Assembly: GCA_021234155.1 (NCBI GenBank)
Contig: JAJEKV010000536.1
Span: forward strand, 91,333-155,332
DNA from: Isoetes taiwanensis
Taxonomy: Eukaryota; Streptophyta; Lycopodiopsida; Isoetales; Isoetaceae
DNA: 64,000 bases
Direction: 5' to 3'
Part shown: one piece after another, positions 24,935 to 37,430 of the stretch
Layout of the letters: every line of letters begins with the position of its first letter
How positions within the stretch are numbered: the stretch's first letter is position 1
Translations under genes and position numbers: made by a program
Notes under the pieces: model-generated
Seen by the model: the letters and a program-made list of their open reading frames with translations, nothing else
Databases searched by the model: none
What the model was told of the DNA's origin: nothing

Positions 24935-27870
24935 CTCCCTCATAGTACAACCACTTGTATATATATATAAATATAAATATATATAACAGGTTGGAGACGG
25001 TTGCAACATAAGAGCTAGTTACGGCACTTGTGAAGCTCATACATTTGTGGGAGAACAACCGCTCAAAATACTAAGAGCTGTGTAGTCTCCTTTATTGCAT
25101 ACGCTCAAAGTACTAGAGCTATGTTTTATCTAGAGCTTTTTGCATAGCGTCCAGACTTTATTTAAGGCAGACTTTCCTTGGATATTTATGGTCACCTAGA
25201 CATTGGCCATTACATGCACATCTTGGCTAGGGTCAACAAAATTGATGATAGTAATTGACGGACTTATCGAGGGCGGAATGCTCCCTTGCCTTGCATACTG
25301 CAATGAGTATGGCAAGAAAAATAATTTGGAGACCTTGGCTATATGCTTAGGCTTTGTTAAACAAAATTGACAAAAACATGAAAAATGGCTTAATGCCATA
25401 CAAAATTAATAAGTATAATTTTGACCTTTAAATTTTCATGTCAATCATGTAAATTGGTTTAGGGCATGGGCGTAACGCGGCTTTTGGTTGCTACCAACCC
25501 CAGCTGGTTGCTACCAACCCAGAAGATTCGGATATGGCAAACAAAGCTCCAGATCTCGGATTTTATGCTCATTGCTCATCTTTGATGAAGCTGGAAGATT
25601 CTATCACGACCGATACAAAGCCACACAAAGAACACATATCAGGTGTGTCTTACATTCTATTCTGCCAGTAAATCCTCTAGTTATGGAGTAGGAAATCCCG
25701 AGAAAGAAACTTTGAAGAATAAAGCTTCATAAGAAAGCTGCCAGATCACATTTAGGTCGGATTTCAGAAATCGTTTTCTGACATAGCTAATCTCGTCAAA
25801 ACTTGACTGTTTTTTCATGAAAAGATAGAGCGTATTGTGCGTTTTCGAAACATATAATTAATAAAAAAACAGAGCTACGTGCTAAGAGCTATACTGTTTT
25901 TGTAGGGGCTGTCATTTTATGGCAGCAAGTACTTATCTTCCATTTTTACAAGCTTAGACTTAAAATTTGATGGAGATGCACCTAAGATGAAATATAGACT
26001 TAAGAAAGGGGCTTCTTTTTGCTTCTATTCTCAAGAAGTTTGGTTGCTTATATCTCTTACTATCGTCGGTTAACTAACAAATCATGTAGCTTTACATATG
26101 ATTTTCAATGCAAAGGTGCTAAGCTATGGGCTTGGAGCAAAAGCCGCCTTTGGCATTCTTTATCAAGATTGAAACTATCTTACAGATCTGATTTTAAGAT
26201 CAATGGTAGTTCTTAAAATAATGATCTAATTTGAGAACTTGGAAACTACCCAAATAAGACATAATGTAAATACATGCTGAAATAATGTTTCTTAGAATGC
26301 AAATGCATAACTGAGATAATTCATTGATAGGCTAAATTATTCTTGAACTAGTTATGTTCTACTTTGTATATCTCCGGGTTATGGGTAGAAAATCCTAGAA
26401 AGAAACTTTGAAGCAAAAGTTTCATAATAAAGCTGCAGATTTCATTAGGTCGGATTTCAGAAATCGTTTTCTGACATAGCAAATCTCTTCAAAACTTGAC
26501 TGTTTTTCCTTGAGAAGATAGAGCATATCATGCCGTTTCAAAACATATAATTAATAAAAAACAGAGTCTTGTGCTAAGAGTTATGGCAGTTTACATGCGG
26601 GCTGTTATTTCATGGCAGCAAATACTTATTCTTCATTTTGACATGCTTAGACTTAAAATTTCAGAGATGCACCTAAGTCAAAATGTAGACTCAGAAAAAG
26701 AGCTTCTTTTTGCTTCTATTCTTGAGAAGTTTGGTTGCTTATATCTCTTGCTATTGTCATTTAGATAACAAACTATGTAGCTCCCGTCTACTTTTTTTTG
26801 GAGGCTATCGGTAATTTTGATTATACTATTATATTTTGAACTGCAATTTTGGGATTTAAGAAAAATCTCAAGTTTTAATTCCATTTCTCTTTCTTGTTAA
26901 CGTTTACTCAGTAAAAAGGATACAATTGGTGATCAGTGATAAGGCGAGAGACCCAATGTACCTTTGGCCCTTGCATCTCTTGTTAGGGATTATCGCTAAC
27001 GTTTGCATGATTGGCCGCAGTAATGGGTTCTCTCCTCCAATTGTCTCTGTTTTTGCTACGGGGTTGGCGTTAACATGGAAGGTTATGGAATTACGGAAAA
27101 AAATGTAAGCGTATGCTATACGTTTTACAAGTTATTGTTTAAACTATACACTTTCAAGAAAAAGTCTACTTTGCAATTTGCTCTCTACTTTAATACGTAT
27201 GCTTTAGAATTTGTCTCAACTACTTTTCATTAAGGATGCATAGTTTTGGGGCTTGAGAAATCAGCCCTCGACTAAATATCCCTAAATGTTAAGTGTTGAG
27301 ATATGCTTAAGAATCGCCATATGAGTTTTCATTAAGGACACATAGTTTTGGGGCTTGAGAAATCAGCCCTCTACTAGGTAGCCCGAATGTGAAAGTAATG
27401 AGCGATTTTAGACTAATATGGAGCTTATTTAGTATTCTTGTTGGACTCATTTGGTTTAGGGCTGGGTAGTGCGGGACGGAACTTCTCTAGCCCGGTTAAG
27501 TGACCAAGTTAGGAGTATGGACTTGGCTAGGATTAGACCCTAGGCAAAGGAAAGTATATATCTTTGAAACAAACATTTATCATATTCAAGGATATGAAAC
27601 TCTATCCTTTTGAGTCCACCTGAATTAATTGAACACAGTACACCTCTCGTGATTTATTGAACATTATGTTTTCCATTAGCACTGCTCTACCATTACATTG
27701 GCTATTACTTATTTGCTACTTACTTACTGTTTGCTATTTACTTATGCATTGGGACATTTTAAAAAATGACAAGTACGAGCCACAGAATGATGACGGATTT
27801 CTATGGTTTATGAACATTAAAAAAGTGGGCTTCTTGAAACCTGAGCATGACCATAAAGGTATGACCATAA
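24935..27870. repeat. Segmental duplication, copy B (about 2.94 kb)
   Basis: The same unit order as 20371-23330, with the same nested duplication (25683-26220 and 26385-26870). Differences from copy A are many small indels and substitutions concentrated at CAG/CTG/CCG-like sites, for example GATGAAGCGGAAG in A versus GATGAAGCTGGAAG in B. The right end degenerates into GAATCT-type sequence again at 27960-28100. Confidence 0.85.
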
Positions 27871-30800
27871 AGGTATGACCATATATATATACAAGTTTTT
27901 GTACCATGAATGGGTTAATGAGCTATGGTTTATGAAGACATGGAAATAAAATCTAGGCTTAAACGGATTGGAATACACTGAAAGAGTCGAATTTAGTGGA
28001 ATCCTCATACAATGATCGAAAATCTAAGTGGATTAAGAAATCCTAAAGGATCTAGAAGAATCTTCATAAAACCTTAGAGAGTTTAAGGAAATATTAAGAT
28101 CCCTCTATAATTCTCATTCTTTCAAATTCTATAAAGATTCCAACATTATCTAGAAACATTTGCATTTGCCCTTTTTTTTTTATTCTACATAACCATGGAT
28201 TTATTTTTTGAGGCCGGGCATTTCGGCACATGTTATATTGCAAAATAACATTCTCAGAAAAAAATGTTACCTTTGGGAAGTGGCAATTTCTATACAAAAG
28301 ATTGTGTATGCGCATTGGGTGGGTTGTTACATCTTTTTCACAAAAAACATGTTTACGTTGCGTAACGGTTGGCATGAAACAATATAAATGTTTTATTTCT
28401 TCACAATGATCATAGATTGAATATTTTTCATTGTTTCTACTCACTTAGAAACCTTTGCCAAGCATTGCCGATCATTCTTTGATCGCCTTGTATATGCCAT
28501 TCCTATTTGTATTTTCATGCATTATATGTACATCGTCGGGGGCGCTCAAGTATCATCTGGGGGTGTGAGGTGTATACTTGTGGACCCTTGATCTAGCATA
28601 TTTGTAGAAATATGCGAAATCCAATGTCAACATTAAGATATTTAGAACATTAAAATACCATAGCTTTCATGTAAAATGTTAGGGTGGTTAAATGTGAAAT
28701 ATGTAATTGATTTTAGGGTTAATCTTAATGGCAAGTTCGAAGGTTGGCATGCAATTCTTGTATGTGACGCCCTACACACGGCAATGTCGACTTACCCGAC
28801 ACAATGGGCATTTGGGGCAATCGGTCTTCCATGGAGTGGATTCTAAAAAGGGTCGTCTACCCACATAAGAATGCAACCTTGTTCTTTGTGTTTTATGAAT
28901 ATTTGGACCCGTCAACAACGATACCAAATAATAGAACCCACATCCAAGGGGATCGAAAGCATGGGCGCACCGCTATGCTTATATCCTATTTGGGGAATGG
29001 ACATCATAAATAGAGACTTCAGGTCTCCAACAATAAATGCATGCATCTGGAAGGAAAGCGGATAATAAGGCCAAAGTTAACCTAGGCAAATCGGCAAAAA
29101 CTCATTGTGCAAGCTTCTATAACCACACATTCTTGCTAATTTCTCCAGGAAAGAGCTCGAAACAACAATGCATCTAAGAATCGTCCATAAGAAGTGTTCC
29201 ATACATGGAAGAAAAAGTATTCATATCAACATGGACAAACCCTCTCCGGCAAGCTCTCCTCTTAAACATCCCTTTAAAACATATGGCTGAAATAACATAT
29301 TTGCAAGCCTTTTATTCATTTCAATATGCTTAAGCGAGAGCCACCTATTTACGCAAAACAAAAGGACCTCGAGATTAGAGACAAAAAGCGGAGAAACATT
29401 CAACCATAAACACAACTTACACGAAGATGAAATGCAATGCAAGATGATGATGCAAGCCAACAATACCATGTTGTCGTGCCACAAAATCTTTATTGAAAAT
29501 GACTTTCATACACACAGACGTGAAGTCATCAACAATCTGGCGGTGTGCAAGCTAAGTATATAACCACTTTAGCCATAAAGATATGGAAAAGAGAAAATAC
29601 CATCTCAAAGTCCAAGTTGTTGCTCAAAATTAGCAAATTCCCCAATTCCAACACGCCTAAGTCCTTGAGGCTTAAGAAAGGGAAGTTGTCCTGGACTCGT
29701 CACAGAACTTTGGTGCCTTGGAAGGTAATGGGAATGATTTTTTTCTGGCTGGGTTTGCCATGTGGCAAAGTCAAGCCCTAGATAACGACCTAATGGGGAT
29801 CGCCCTTAGATTTAAGACTACCATAAATACACAAATTTATAGTGTACTTTCCTAGAAACCCTAGAAAATTTGATGGAAATGGCTGAAAAAAGTGCGAAAA
29901 CATTTTTTACGCTATTGAAAATTTTAGAATTTTTTGAATTCGGGGTCCCCCCCCCCCAAATTTCGATTGCCACCCCCAAATTTCAATTCCACGGTTCTAC
30001 CTTAAACAATGCCTTCTAAGGTCACCCATTCATTATGCCTATTGGACTATGTGCATTCTAGAGACAATGCCTTGGCATGTTTTGGATGGGATGGTAATAG
30101 AGTAGGTTTAATTTTGGTTGACCTTGCAATATTCTAGATGGAGGCTATCACACATATTCAAGGCAATATTAACCTTGCAATATTCTAAAAAAGGGGTATT
30201 GCACATATGAAGGCAAGATTGATTATGGTCACTCGTTACACTATTTTAGATAGAGGCATCAAACAAACTCAAAGCAAGATGACTATGGTCACTCACTCAT
30301 TCGTTGCACCCAACCGGTTCAATTCCTTGGAGGGTGATAACACATCAATCCAAGGCAAGATCATAGTCACCCATGTCCAATGGGTTCAATCGGGTGGATC
30401 TTACAATATTTCATTTGGGCAAGGTATCAAATCAACGTGGGGCAAAATTATTGTAACCCACTCCCGACGCCCTATCATTTACATTGTATAAGAACTACCT
30501 TCTTATGAAAATACCGTGACGTCGTTACTTAAAAAACATAATTCTAATTTTAAAATCCTTAAGGTACCACGGTTTTAAAATGCTACGGCGACAACAATTG
30601 GCTAATGAAGAACTAAAAGAAATCATGCGCCATGCAACGGAAATTATTCAAAGCCATTAGGTGAAACACTTTGGGAATGCATGTAAAGACATGATCAACG
30701 AACTCCAACTACTAACATCAACCATTAATCGTCACTAATATAAACTACCTCACAAACTTTAACCATTGTTACCCGGTCCCAGCCTACATCAAATTCCACA

Positions 30801-33800
30801 TACTCCTAGTTTGAAGATTTCCCGAAACTCATATTAAGATTGGTAAATAAATCTTTGCTGCAGCCCAAAATGCCAAGAGAACATGCAATGTCCGAACAAA
30901 TCTTGCACAATATCTTGCATCAACCATGCTAAACACGAGGAAAAATGCAGCGTTGCAAAACCTCAACATTTACTTGTGTGTATCGAATAACAAGATGTAA
31001 GCCACGAATCCTTCTCAAGAACAAGACCCCAATGAATGTGCATATGTTATTGTTGGGGAAAAAGCAACGGTTGAGAAATCAACAAATTGTATGATGCTCC
31101 ATGGCATCTATCATAACGCTCACTCATAGTCTTCATCGAAGGCACATTGGCACTTGTAATAATGCTAAAATGAAGACATCGTGTATGAGACCACACCAAG
31201 CCTATGAAATACACATCATTTAATAGCTAGTAAGCCTTTTACTTTGACCTTTGTTGTGCAATCAATAGCAAGAAAGGGATAGCCAATTTTCTATTATCTT
31301 TTGTGAGCAATGCATCCTCGCTTTGTTTCGACCGGATATGTGCTGTGTAGTAAGAAGAAAACATAATATTAGAGACATCATAACAAACAATATAACAGAT
31401 GACATAATGAAACAAAATCTTTGTCCATTACTCTCAATATGTTCACATTTGCCATTAGTTGAATTCACGTTCATATGAAGACATTTTGAGAAGCCAAAAG
31501 GACAATTTGTGCGAGTTAAATGTACAAAGATGAGTTACCCAAAATCTCGTAAATTCACACCTTGGCGATGAGCGTGCAGCCAAAACCCAAGTTGTACATT
31601 TTTTCATGAAAAATAAATCGTAAACAATGAGACTATTAGAGTTTAGCATTCTTTGTTAATTTATTTTCACAAATGCTTACCACTAGTTGGGATCTCAAAT
31701 TAGAGATGAGAAAAGGCGTAATTGAGCAGGGGCTAAATTGGCGCTCTCAGGCCGGAGTTGTGCGTAGAGGATAATTGTTGTAGTCATTTCCTCCAATAGT
31801 CCGCAAAACAAGGGCATTGGCGATAATATTTGCTTGCAGATCGGGGCTCCACGTTGGAAGGCAGAGTAAACTGTTGGGCATGGTTAATCTTCTCAACCGC
31901 CGGCATTTCTAGAAAGGTCATCTGAAATCCTCAAAATGCCTGCTCCTGCGGATGCAAAGTTGGCTCCTCATAATAGATCTTGGGTTGTCATACCAGGTGA
32001 TATGGTATCGTTTCGTTGTTGTCAAGAGAGGGTTTCGTGAAGAAACGGATAACAAACCCAAAATCAAAGCGGAAGTATGACAAAGTCACGGAAGCTTAAA
32101 TATCTTTGTTTCCTTTGCTGACACATTCTCGATGACAACCACTTTGAGATGCGGCGGATGATGGCATATCCAATCCAAAAGTGACATGTCTTCAACAAAG
32201 TCTCTCGTGCATATAAATAAACCAAATTTTAGGAATTTGCAATTTGCTTCTTAGACCGAGACCAACCGATGCACATATGTAGTCATGCAAGGATGCTTCA
32301 AGTTGCTCATGAACATTCTCTCAGTATATATATATCGAACCGGAAAGAATGATAGCCGTTAGGTAAAGTCACAAAAGTAGGATTTATAGCGTAATTCTCA
32401 TATACGGGAACAACGTTGTAGGTACCATACCTCAAGGGAAGAGCCCATCCCACAGACAATGCAAACATTATTAGTGGTTCCGGATAATCAATTGAAAATT
32501 TACTTTGCTCTCCTCGACAGTCTAACCTTGTGAAGGGCCAAGAACAATGCACGCATTAGGGTTAATCAAAAATTCATCATGCAGCGATTGAAATTGCTTT
32601 ACCAATAGTAACAAGTTGTGGCTTCTATAAAGGTAACCTATAGGGAAAGGGAATAAACTACTTACAACGGGGACATTACGCCAGAGGCCTTCCTTTTAAT
32701 AAAAGCATATTCAATGGCAAGAGCATTGAATGAGTGGCCCCCAACAATGTAGCATGCACGTGTGACAAAAAGCTTTAACTACATGGATAACCTAATGGAG
32801 AGATCGTGAAATTTTAGCTTAACCTTACGCATCAATTGGCAAACTTTGTGCTGCTCTGGGGACACCATATGCCAAAATGCACGTAAATTTTGTGCCAAAT
32901 TAGTAAATCAACTAACACTTATGCGTAAAGAAGTGCTCTAACCTGTTACCTCAATCATTTAGGAAGTATCTCTGATACGGGGCCGCATTAGGTACTACAT
33001 ACATTGGGAGGCTTCAAATGAGTTGATCAGACCTAATTAAGGCGTCGATTATCAAAGCCCATACGGCAGGTCCTGCAACAATATGCTCCCCCCGAGGTGA
33101 TTGAAATGGCAAAACCATCCGAATCGAGGCAATACATCCATTAGAATGATGGAAATGACAACTAAAATTGCAAAACGAACCCACCATAGCCTAAAATTAC
33201 CCAGTGCTTTGAATATAGAACTCACACCACAACATATGCAAAAGCGGACCTTTAGAACTCACACCATAACATGTCCATCGGGAGTCACCTTGCGTAACAA
33301 AGAGGGGAAGTAGTTGGGACAAATACCTATACTTTCAAAATTTGCTTTGCAAAGATATTCAAGTCGCATTCTTTATCGCGGAGATGTGTGTTACTTCCGG
33401 TGCCAACTGTAAACACCGTGTTCTGCCCAAGGTAGCTTTTCAGGTGTTGTGTATGGATCACAAGACTTCTCTATTCCCATCACATCATTTTGGCTGCACA
33501 GATCTACAAGCGGGACTTCTTCCAACAGACAATAGAGCTCGAGCTATGAAGAAGGCGTGAGCACACATGCAAATTTGTAATCGTTAGAGCAGTCTTAAAG
33601 CATTTGGATCAGGTTAAAAATCCAACAAAAGGGCGTATAAATAAACACAAGCCACACAAATCCAAATGTACTTCCGGATCTGAAGCTAGCAAACTCGAGG
33701 AGAATCGTAGCTTTTGGACCGTAAGATAGAAATATAAGCCTTGATTACCGGACAATGCATTAAATTAAAAAGCATTAAGATTGTAACAACTAGAAAAGCA

Positions 33801-34107
33801 TTTATAGAAAAGCATTTACGATGCAAGGAAATGGAAAAACATTCTGATTGCTCACCTTGCTCTATGCTCCATCGTGCTCCAAATCCAATGTCGGTTGTAG
33901 CAAGATAGAATTCAACCACCAAGTTGATAGACTGTTATGCCATTTTAGATTTCCACGGCGATGCATCACTTGCTATGGCAAAGTGCAATATATTAGTGAG
34001 ATACCGAGCAATGATTGAAAGCAAAAAGTTGACAACAACCACTTGAATAAAAGGAAAAAAAAACGCCCATATCGCATTTCAACTCAAGATAAATGTTTTG
34101 CACTAAC
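27871..34107. other. Interior of the giant element, right part: repeats and unidentified remnants
   Basis: 30110-30470 holds about five degenerate units around CAAGGCAAGATT and GGTCACTC. A C11 run is at 29948-29958. Minus-strand patches may be exon remnants: TACAACCGACATTGGATTTG at 33880-33900 reads TTDIGFGARWSIEQ before a GTGAGC donor. 33350-33460 reads LPWAEHGVYSWHR and NTHLRDKECDLNIFAKQILK in different frames, and 32400-32500 reads GTYNVVPVYENYAINPTFVT. None could be assigned to a family. Confidence 0.3.
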
Positions 34108-34354
34108 TTGTCCAAAGCCTCGGGTACTTTTGCTTCCGAATCCTGAAGAAAATCTTCATGGAATAACAGGTTGTCATCCACTTTTGTAAAACCAGAATCG
34201 ATTCTTGCTCCAACCCGCAGTGCAAGTTAGGTGGCGGAAAGGAGGGATTCCAAGATTGAGAAAGAGAAGACTTACTTATGAGCGGTTTCTCTAAATTTCT
34301 CCTCTTCGAGGAACTGAAGAATGAGGAAGACGAGCTCCGACCGAGGGAAGACAT
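34108..34354 (-). pseudogene. Unidentified gene 5' fragment: two exons with Ser-rich N-terminus
   Basis: Exon 1 runs 34354-34276, starts MSSLGRSSSSSFFSSSKRRN and ends at A|GTAAGT, a consensus donor. Exon 2 (34207-34108), after GTTGGAG, joins in the same phase and reads RIDSGFTKVDDNLLFHEDFL, then QDSEAKVPEALDK, before GTTAGT. The joined 59 codons have no stop. The Ser/Arg-rich start could be an organelle-targeting peptide. A likely third exon near 33960-33850 does not keep the frame. The fragment starts about 340 bp inside the right inverted repeat and points inward, mirroring the plus-strand fragments on the left. I do not recognise the protein. Confidence 0.5.
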
Positions 34355-34689
34355 CGCTAGGGCCCCCCGGAGTTTGCGGATCACAAAGGAATTGAGAGAG
34401 GTCGCGGAGGTCGCATGGATAAAAGCAGAAAGCGGGCTAACGATAAGAGCGGGCTAAGGGGGCAGCCCATAACCTCATCTCCTCCGTGTTCGACGCGCCA
34501 TAGCAGCCCTCATAAAAACTTGCATCTTCATCCCCCCTTCCACTCCTATACCACTTTTCCGACATCTCAGGCCTACCCTATTCCATGGGCAATAACACGT
34601 CATTCGCTTATGGGACACGAAAATTTGGCACGCCACCATTTTTAGGAAAAACTAGGGAAACAACATATAACGTGTCTGCCACTTCTTAG

Positions 34690-35012
34690 GATAGCATTAA
34701 TGTCAAGGACCTTTGTATGAACGGCCAAGATCAAACCCCTAAATCCAAGGGCCTAGGTCAAAAGCCCCAAATAAGGGGACATTTATGGTGGCATTTAATA
34801 TCATTAATTTTTTTATGGATGGCCTAGATCAAATCCCTAAATCCGATGGTCCAGGTTAAAAGCCCCAAATCAGGGGGATGCTTGGGGTGTTACGAGGTGG
34901 CACCGTCTGGACCGTCCATCTTAGAGATGGACGGCCGAGATCAATCTCTACCAAATCTCTACTTCATGTTGGCAGCACTCATATAATTGTATATATATAA
35001 GGATATATATAG
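34690..35012 (-). repeat. Right terminal inverted repeat with subterminal tandem units
   Basis: The outer part (34858-35012) is the reverse complement of 6391-6545. The inner part repeats AAAAGCCCCAAAT twice, with GGATGGCCTAGATCAAATCC or a variant between. It is the mirror of the left end in layout, though the inner units differ in sequence. Confidence 0.8.
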
Positions 35013-35980
35013 ATTGTATACGATCATCGTGTAGGACCGTAGTCTTGTCAAAAGTCGACACTCAAGATATAATACATAAGCAAGTACACTGTTAGTACTC
35101 GGTGGACCCTAACCTATAGGGCCTGGCAATGCAAACAGAAAATACGTATCACAACAAGAACATGGACCCAGAGTAACCCTTCAAAAAGAACTGCAGGCGC
35201 TAAGCTATACGCTTTTGGCCTGCAGAATTACAAGACATCAGTGTCTTTAAATTAATTTATATGTTGTGGTTGAAGGGACCACCCCCTTTGAAGAAGAAAA
35301 GGAAAAAATAAAAGGGGGAAGCCTATCGTGCCTAAGGCTTGCCATTCGTCTAGGTATAAGGAATGGCAATGTTCCCATTATAGTCGTAGACGAAGGCATC
35401 CTATTATGACTATATGCCCATCCCCATTCCGATGATGCATCTAGTCCAATCCCCACTGCATGAAGGCTGCATGATCCCTGCCGGATCTAAGATTCACGAG
35501 ATATCGGCTGGTGGTTGTAGCACGTGCCGCTTTCCGTCGAAGCCGGAGTATGATGGCATCGTTGTTGGCGCATGTGTGGCATTGCCGTAGAAAATTCAGA
35601 TAAGCCTCAACAAGAATCCCACTTGAGGACTGATGTTGGACCTTCCTTTGGTAAGTGATTCCACTTAATGAAGTAGGGCAGGCTATAGCCGTCCCTTGTC
35701 TGCTTGTATGCAGGATCGAGAAGAGGGTCTTCAACCAGACGAATTATGCAACCAGAATCCCCAACAAAGCGTACATGTCGGTGAGCAATCTAGGGTCAAA
35801 ATGTCGTAGTCATGGCGAGGTAGGTCTGTGTAGTGTTGTGTCTACCCGATATCGATGGTGCGACATGGCAGAATTTATGCCATTTTAGACAACTTGTCGA
35901 TCATGACTACGAAATAGCAAAGGCCCTCATGGTTTATGGAAGTCAAACTATTACATCTGTAGTGATGAGTTTCGCAATGG
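35013..35980. other. Retrotransposon interior, no recognisable genes
   Basis: This stretch, like 37440-41050, should be native interior of the minus-strand LTR element. Minus-strand frames at 35247-35456 and 35441-35734 are open but show no protease, reverse transcriptase, RNase H or integrase motif that I can name. Confidence 0.4.
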
Positions 35981-37430
35981 TTGGAACTCTTCTGGAATCC
36001 ATTACTAGTCACGTCTGCATTTTACTATACTTATCGATATATACCTTTCATTACGACACTATTCGTTATTCGTGTTATACCTTTAGAGATATACATTATA
36101 CTGACACTATATCATAATATACTCAATTTAGAAATTATTCTTTACTCACACACATTTAACGGATTATACATTATTCACCCATCCTTCACTGACCATTTCG
36201 CCTACCTTAACACCTACAGTTTCTAACATATCATCTTTCCTTTGTATTTGTTTTCTGTATACAGGTTTGGCTCATTTATATCTATATAGTTCTCATGAAC
36301 ACCTCAGAATGGAGAATTTTGGCTATATTTAGGTTGAAGACACCTCATGAACCAAATTTGCTAGTTCTAAATTTCAATGGTGGAAATATTTGAGACAATC
36401 ATTACCTTTTTTTTCTGATATGTTGCTCACATATACTATTATCTCCTTTGTCATCATAGCTTTTAAAGGACATGGTTTTTTGAATCCTTCTTGAATCATC
36501 CATTTGTCCCTAATGTACTTTTTATTCTATAATTAATGGAAAAACTCTCTCTTTTTTTCAAAAAAAAAATAAAAAATTATACATTATACGTACGCATCGA
36601 CATAGACAACATCTATTTCCGCTTTTAATATAAGACACCCTTATAATTCAAAAACTGTATAGTACAAATTCATTCTAATCAGATTAACTTCTTTTTATAT
36701 CTCTATTACACGGTCCATTCACTTTGCAATTTATTCTATTACACTCTGCCCTAAGTTTTGTTTATTATCAAATGTTTTGCTTATTTCTTATCCCCCCTTT
36801 TTTTTTGACAATTCATATATTGGTACTCTCTTTCTTATACATACCCATCAGATTTATAGTTATACTCTTTTATACCATTCACATACAGTACTTTATCCCT
36901 TATATCATTTAAGACACATATATATTCCATCTGTACATATATACTTTACATTAATTACACCCTCGTTCTTCATCGTTGCTCTTTATAATCATAATCTAAC
37001 TCTCAGTATTCCTGCTATAGTTTTTATGGCATATACATAATTATATTTTCCCATTCTATGATAGTTAACACTGCAGCCACTCTACACTTTATTCTATCAA
37101 CATTTTCTTTTCACTATATTTTTAAATACATTTCTCCTTTCGATTATCTTTCATGTTTCCACACTCACACTCTCTATCTTAACCATACATTATCTCGACA
37201 ACTGTACATGTTTTAGGTCATTATTTGTACCTATTCTCATTTACATACATTGATCACACATGCAGACACTCCTATATTTACGTTTTATAATATCCCTCTT
37301 CAATGTACTCCTCTGTTCGTCCTCACTGTTAGAATCCTTTATATTGTGTGTTATATATAGGACATTCACTTTGTACCTATTCCTTCTTACTTACTTATAT
37401 CTCTCACGCATGCACTTCATTTGGCACGGT
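35981..37430. repeat. AT-rich, pyrimidine-biased low-complexity block
   Basis: About 1.45 kb with very few G on the plus strand, made of T/A/C words such as TATACATTATACTGACAC and CATACAGTACTTTATCCC. The frames found in it are composition artefacts. At 36540-36575 ATGGAAAAACTCTCTC is followed by T7, C and A9, resembling the polyadenylated 3' end of a retroposon. Confidence 0.6.

Larger units (their letters stand above)
6391..35012. mobile_element. Giant element (about 28.6 kb) with long terminal inverted repeats and captured gene fragments
   Basis: The left end 6391-6545 is the inverted copy of 34858-35012, covering ATATATCCTTATATATATAC, TGCCAACATGAAGTAGAGAT, GATCTCGGCCGTCCATCTCT and GGTGCCACCTCGTAACACC. 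Further in, both ends carry degenerate tandem copies of a TTTGGGGCTTTT...GGCCGTCGGATTT unit. Long repeats with subterminal arrays resemble Mutator-like elements. Exon fragments of host genes point inward from each end, as expected of a Pack-MULE: plus strand at 7.8-12.0 kb, minus strand at 34.1-34.35 kb. It lies in the interior of the LTR element. No transposase was recognised and no clear target duplication was found. Alternatively, two separate small elements in opposite orientation could bracket unrelated DNA. Confidence 0.5.

Noticed and set aside
20371-27870. The two 2.95-kb direct repeats as LTRs of a retrotransposon
   Set aside because: No TG...CA ends, no primer site after the first copy, no polypurine tract before the second, and only 1.6 kb of simple-repeat DNA between them.
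30207-30491. 94-codon plus-strand frame as a gene
   Set aside because: It coincides with a degenerate tandem repeat, and its repeated words follow the DNA repeat.
35981-37040. Hydrophobic frames rich in Ile, Tyr and Phe (possible membrane protein)
   Set aside because: They arise from the G-poor low-complexity block; similar frames overlap in two registers.
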